Of a stretch of 9,880 nt of DNA, positions 7,300 to 9,880 are shown one piece after another. The DNA is from Anaerolineae bacterium (lineage in GTDB: Bacteria > Chloroflexota > Anaerolineae > Aggregatilineales > Phototrophicaceae): the NCBI GenBank assembly GCA_025454675.1, contig JALONZ010000162.1, positions 1 to 9,880 of the forward strand. The letters run 5' to 3'. Under the pieces are notes generated by a model. That model saw only the letters and a program-made list of their open reading frames with translations. It ran no database searches and was not told the origin of the DNA. Each line of letters starts with the position of its first letter. The first letter of the stretch is position 1. A program made the translations under genes and the position numbers.

Positions 7300-8002
7300 A
7301 ATCCGCCATCACTTTGGATGAATGAACCAATGGTTGCAGGGTTTCTTGGATGACCACACGCAAATTCTCTTGGGTATCTGTTTTGGTGTGTGGGGTGGTG
7401 GGTTGTAATGTATTTGTGCCGATGCGCTTCATCATCCGATGATAGATATTTTTGATGAGTTGTTCTTTGTTGGCAGTATTTACATCATCCTCGCCAACAA
7501 ATTGAGATGTTGTATCTACAATGCGCGTTAACCATTCCTCCAAAATCGCTACCATGCTCACATCAAATGTCCATACCCCGCGAAATTGGCGGACATGGTC
7601 GGGGGCATCTATATGAGTTAATTCCTCTGTGGCGAGTGCGCTGGCGAATGGTGTGCCAAAAGAGACCAAAAACCATTCTTTTGCCAATTGAAAATGGGGT
7701 TCAAGTGGGATATAGGTGATATTTTCAATTTGTGGCAACTCAACATCGGGAATGCCGAACACAAAAACCGATTCTGCTGTTTTTGCCAGTCGTTCATAGC
7801 GTTTGATTTGGGGCAAAAATTTGCTGTAGCGTTGAAAACTGGAAAAGATGCGCGTTTTGGCATTATCTACCAATGACGCATTTTCGATTTCATAGCTAAT
7901 TGTGTTCATCGTTTTACGGTCTTGGAGCAATTGTGTTTTGGCATTACTCAGCCGTTCCACCAAATGGTAAACCGAGAAACTTGAATCTAAACTAACAGGC
8001 AT
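7298..8002 (-). CDS. DICT sensory domain-containing protein
   Basis: The 234-residue protein has the pattern of the DICT domain, a sensory module first named from diguanylate cyclases and two-component proteins of cyanobacteria, Chloroflexota and haloarchaea. Residues 54-85 (SFQRYSKFLPQIKRYERLAK then VFVFG) match its Q..Y....RY..LA and hydrophobic-strand core. EWFLVSFGTPFASAL at 109-123 and RQFRGVWTFD at 138-147 match its later strands and the closing R-F-G-W-T-D motif. After about residue 165 comes a short helix and a Thr/Gln-rich low-complexity stretch (195-212). No GGDEF, kinase, HTH or methyl-accepting domain is attached, so this is a stand-alone sensor with no visible output. GAGGGG 7 nt upstream (8010-8015) supports the ATG. 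It converges on korB and diverges from the aminotransferase. Its ligand is unknown, and any regulatory role is inference. Confidence 0.72.
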   Translation of the reverse strand: MPVSLDSSFSVYHLVERLSNAKTQLLQDRKTMNTISYEIENASLVDNAKTRIFSSFQRYSKFLPQIKRYERLAKTAESVFVFGIPDVELPQIENITYIPLEPHFQLAKEWFLVSFGTPFASALATEELTHIDAPDHVRQFRGVWTFDVSMVAILEEWLTRIVDTTSQFVGEDDVNTANKEQLIKNIYHRMMKRIGTNTLQPTTPHTKTDTQENLRVVIQETLQPLVHSSKVMAD

Positions 8003-8036
8003 GGTTTATCCCCTCATAGAGTTATAGTTTTCTTTA

Positions 8037-8060
8037 TATTCACAATTCTAATTGTTTATA
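8037..8060. promoter_or_regulatory. Symmetric operator-like inverted repeat
   Basis: ACAATT (8042-8047) and AATTGT (8050-8055) are a perfect 6-2-6 inverted repeat. The symmetry extends outward: after two unmatched bases on each side, TAT (8037-8039) pairs with ATA (8058-8060). The site overlaps TATAAT on the + strand and lies next to TATAAA (+ positions 8033-8038) on the - strand, so a dimeric regulator bound here could affect both divergent genes. Function is inferred from symmetry and position. AT-rich DNA makes some chance symmetry likely. Confidence 0.4.
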
Positions 8061-8062
8061 AT
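8057..8062 (+). promoter_or_regulatory. Candidate -10 box (TATAAT) in the divergent region
   Basis: This is a perfect TATAAT but lacks a good -35 at standard spacing; TTCACA at 8039-8044 is only 12 bp upstream. It would give the aminotransferase a leader of about 135 nt. TATGAT at 8082-8087 is an alternative. Which one is used cannot be decided from the sequence. Confidence 0.3.
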
Positions 8063-8194
8063 GAGTTCAAGATAATCCTACTATGATGTTTAGGTTAGTG
8101 AAAATTGCACAAATGGCATCGTGATGAATTGGCAATAACACTTTTATCAGATACCGATTATCATGTAACTAAATTTGATGTTATCAATTTGTTT

Positions 8195-8199
8195 GGAGG
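8195..8199 (+). promoter_or_regulatory. Shine-Dalgarno GGAGG fixing a TTG start for the aminotransferase
   Basis: GGAGG is followed by 5 nt and then TTG at 8205. The longer in-frame alternatives TTG 8175 and ATG 8178 would place this strong Shine-Dalgarno inside the coding region and have none of their own. The TTG at 8205 is therefore the likely initiation codon. Confidence 0.85.
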
Positions 8200-8204
8200 A
8201 AACA

Positions 8205-9518
8205 TTGGCTGACCAAATTAATCTTGATAGTCCAGAATTTGCAGTACCAGAGGCAAATCGGATTGCGGTGAACAATTACCCAAGCCAGATGATGCCCATC
8301 CCTGCCTCGCGGATGTTTGAAATTAAAAAGGCACTTAGCACCTATAAACAAAATTTTGGTGCAGATGCCCCCGCTTATGATGCTTCGCAAGGCGATGGTG
8401 GGGCAAGCCTACCGGGTGTGCCGATTCATTTATTGGAACGTGCCTTTCAATTGCAAGTCGAGCATGGCACAGCATATGATATGCCCTATGGCACAGATTT
8501 ATTTCGTAAAGTGACCGCCGAACATTATTGGCAACTCGATTCGTCATCAGGCTGGGGACCGAATAATATTATTTTTGTGCAGGGTGGGCGCGATGGGCTG
8601 AATAAAGCCTATGCCGCCATGATTGCGCTGGGTTATGGCAATGTCGGTGATGTTTTGGTCGTGAGTCGTGTCCCGTGGGTGAGTTATAACTGGGGTCCCT
8701 ATGGCTTGGGCTTGAATGTGGTTTATGCACCCGGAAGACCTGAATCGGGCTGGAGTTATACTACTGAAGGTATCAAAGCCACAGCCGATTATGTCAAAGC
8801 GCAAGGACGGAATATCGCGGGGATTGTTATTACCTCGCCCGATAACCCCACTGGGCGCACCATTTCAGTGGATGAACAAGTGGCACTCGCCAAAGCCGCA
8901 TTAGCGAATGGTATTGCTTTTGTGTTATTCGACTGGATTTATCACTGGGTGACGGATGGCGGTCATAACGATATTAATGCCGTCCTGCAAGCCTTTACGC
9001 CAGAAGAACGCAAACGCCTCATCTTTTTGGATGGCATCACCAAAAGTTTGGGTGGGTCAAATGTCCGTAGCGCCCATCTGGTGGCAGATGAAGCGGTTGT
9101 GAAATATGTCAATACGGTTGCATCACATGGCATTGTGCCTAGTTTTTATGCCCAAGCGGTTGCGATTGCCGCCTATGAAATGGGATTTGAAAAAGCCGCC
9201 GCACCTATCATTGAGCCGTGCCGATTGAGCCGTCAGGTGATGCGCGAAGCCCTGAAAAAATCGGACACGCCGTATATCATGGGTGATGGGTATTATGCCT
9301 TTATTGATTGTACCCGTTATATCGAAGCGGGTGGCTTTGGTGATTCAGGTGGCTTAGGGACATATCTCGGCGAAAAATTCGGGATTACAATTGTCCCTGG
9401 TGTGCATTTTTCCAAAGCAGGTGCCAATTGGGTGCGCTTCTCGTATGCACTCCCCGAAGAACGTACCAAAAAGGCGATTGCCCGTTTCTATGAGGGGTTA
9501 AGTAGCCTGATTAAGTGA
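8205..9518 (+). CDS. PLP-dependent aminotransferase, fold type I (class I/II)
   Basis: From the TTG start the protein has 437 residues, a normal length for aspartate-aminotransferase-superfamily enzymes. SPDNPTG at 211-217 supplies the PLP-contacting Asn. D243 in FDWIYHW pairs with the pyridine nitrogen, with Y246 three residues on. K280 in GITKSLGG is the Schiff-base lysine, R288 eight residues later is the phosphate-binding Arg, and R411 in WVRFSYAL is the probable substrate-carboxylate Arg. All catalytic residues are present. Departures from the common AspC/AlaT patterns are DWIYHW in place of DEIY and a Gly-rich TKSLGGSNVRSAHL in place of SKSF-G-R-G. It probably belongs to a less-studied branch, and its substrate is unknown. 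It is a single-gene unit, divergent from the DICT gene and convergent with the WD40 gene. It is followed by strong inverted repeats and not by a T-tract terminator. Confidence 0.88.
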   Translation: MADQINLDSPEFAVPEANRIAVNNYPSQMMPIPASRMFEIKKALSTYKQNFGADAPAYDASQGDGGASLPGVPIHLLERAFQLQVEHGTAYDMPYGTDLFRKVTAEHYWQLDSSSGWGPNNIIFVQGGRDGLNKAYAAMIALGYGNVGDVLVVSRVPWVSYNWGPYGLGLNVVYAPGRPESGWSYTTEGIKATADYVKAQGRNIAGIVITSPDNPTGRTISVDEQVALAKAALANGIAFVLFDWIYHWVTDGGHNDINAVLQAFTPEERKRLIFLDGITKSLGGSNVRSAHLVADEAVVKYVNTVASHGIVPSFYAQAVAIAAYEMGFEKAAAPIIEPCRLSRQVMREALKKSDTPYIMGDGYYAFIDCTRYIEAGGFGDSGGLGTYLGEKFGITIVPGVHFSKAGANWVRFSYALPEERTKKAIARFYEGLSSLIK

Positions 9519-9530
9519 TTTTATACATGG

Positions 9531-9563
9531 TGGACGACATACGCGCGGGGCGCTAGTCGTCCA
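9531..9563. repeat. Long hairpin-forming inverted repeat
   Basis: TGGACGAC (9531-9538) pairs perfectly with GTCGTCCA (9556-9563). Inside, TA pairs with TA, and GCGC (9543-9546) pairs with GCGC (9550-9553) around a GGG loop, leaving A9539 and C9542 unpaired. It is 12 nt after the aminotransferase stop and could protect or end its transcript. There is no following T-tract, so intrinsic termination is doubtful. Confidence 0.7.
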
Positions 9564-9576
9564 TTACACCTTGATT

Positions 9577-9604
9577 GTAGGGGCTTGCCATGGCAAGCCC
9601 CTAC
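9577..9604. repeat. Perfect 28-bp palindrome (REP/MITE-like intergenic repeat)
   Basis: The arm GTAGGGGCTTGCCA (9577-9590) is followed at once by its exact reverse complement (9591-9604), with no spacer. GTAGGGGC...GCCCCTAC palindromes are a recurring intergenic repeat style in Chloroflexota and some cyanobacterial genomes, from general knowledge. The element sits between convergent gene ends, the usual place for REP-like elements. There is no T-tract on either side. Copy number cannot be seen in one window. Confidence 0.75.
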
Positions 9605-9638
9605 GGAAAATACGCGGGATAACCAATCTAAGTATTTA

Positions 9639-9880
9639 TCACCCGCTCACATCCCAAACGTGTGCTTTTCCATCCCAACCCCATGTGAGTAAGCGTGTTT
9701 CATCTCCGTTCAAGATTGCCCCACTGACCAAATTGGCATGTTCAAACCGATGTAATAATTCTCCGCTTTCCACATCCCAAACGTAGGCATAATCATAAGA
9801 CCATGTGATGAGGCGTGTTCCATTCACATTCAGCCTTGCCCCTGTGACCCAATCGGTATGTCCGGTCAGGGTGGCCAGCG
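9639..9880 (-). CDS. WD40-repeat protein, C-terminal part (5' end beyond window)
   Basis: The frame is open from the right edge (first whole codon ends at 9878) to a TGA at 9639-9641, giving 79 codons of sense. It shows beta-propeller WD40 blades: GHTDWVTGARLN, then TRLITWSYDYAYVWDVESGE, then FEHANLVSGAILN, then TRLLTWGWDGKAHVWDV. Two WD dipeptides are 41 residues apart. There is no catalytic motif; WD40 propellers act as interaction scaffolds, and large WD40 proteins are frequent in Chloroflexota. An in-frame GTG at 9827 is internal to a blade and is not the start. The matching blade DNA (CACATCCCAAACGT at 9648 and 9771) shows recent blade duplication. The N-terminal part, which might hold a kinase, caspase-like or NACHT-type domain in such proteins, is not visible. 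Confidence 0.88.
   Translation of the reverse strand, partial: LATLTGHTDWVTGARLNVNGTRLITWSYDYAYVWDVESGELLHRFEHANLVSGAILNGDETRLLTWGWDGKAHVWDVSG

Larger units (their letters stand above)
8003..8204. other. 202-nt AT-rich divergent intergenic region
   Basis: This gap separates the DICT gene (-) from the aminotransferase gene (+) and must hold promoters for both. It contains the DICT Shine-Dalgarno (8010-8015, - strand), a symmetric operator-like site (8037-8060), TATAAT at 8057-8062, TATGAT at 8082-8087, TTGGCA at 8129-8134 and three copies of TTATCA (8144, 8158, 8181). I see no open frame or RNA gene in it. Confidence 0.7.

Noticed and set aside
8129..8156. TTGGCA as a -35 with a -10 downstream for the aminotransferase
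   Set aside because: At 15-18 bp spacing the available hexamers (GATACC, ATACCG, TACCGA, ACCGAT) are poor matches to TATAAT.
9577..9604. Palindrome as a rho-independent terminator or a CRISPR-type repeat
   Set aside because: No T-tract follows on either strand, and there is only one copy with no spacer array.

Overview
The window is ordinary chromosomal DNA from a free-living bacterium, most likely a member of the Chloroflexota (Anaerolineae-like). This is inferred from the gene mix: a regular HEAT-repeat protein, a small secreted M1 metallopeptidase, a gamma-alpha fused 2-oxoacid:ferredoxin oxidoreductase with its beta partner, a DICT-domain protein, a WD40-repeat protein and a GTAGGGGC-type palindromic intergenic repeat. 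No single marker fixes the taxon. I see no rRNA, tRNA, CRISPR array, transposase, phage or defence gene.

Layout. Positions 1-2522 are a tight + strand cluster: a HEAT-repeat protein, a membrane-anchored two-domain Ig-like protein joined to it by an ATGA overlap, and a deoxynucleoside kinase starting 3 nt after that. A 65-nt gap with a TATAAT box leads to a secreted M1-family metallopeptidase (2588-4300). A strong extended -10 promoter overlaps the region just after its stop and drives the two-gene operon 4366-7262, which encodes the 2-oxoacid:ferredoxin oxidoreductase alpha (with fused gamma domain) and beta subunits. That operon ends in a textbook intrinsic terminator.

The next gene, 7298-8002, lies on the - strand. 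It is a DICT-domain protein and converges on the oxidoreductase operon. Its stop codon lies at the end of that operon's terminator T-tract. It diverges from a PLP-dependent fold-type I aminotransferase (8205-9518, TTG start) across a 202-nt AT-rich region that holds a symmetric operator-like sequence. After the aminotransferase come two strong inverted repeats, one of them a perfect 28-bp palindrome. The 3' end of a WD40-repeat gene then runs on the - strand off the right edge.

Function. The oxidoreductase links 2-oxoacid (probably 2-oxoglutarate) decarboxylation to ferredoxin reduction and acyl-CoA formation. The kinase salvages deoxynucleosides, the peptidase acts outside the membrane, and the aminotransferase uses an unknown substrate. 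The DICT protein is a candidate sensor or regulator for its neighbours, but this rests on position only. Nothing here adds up to a clearly new multi-gene system. The points most worth a second look are the roughly 95-residue insertion inside the M1 catalytic domain, the palindromic repeats, the symmetric site between the DICT and aminotransferase genes, and the hairpin leader between duplicated Shine-Dalgarno sequences ahead of the oxidoreductase.
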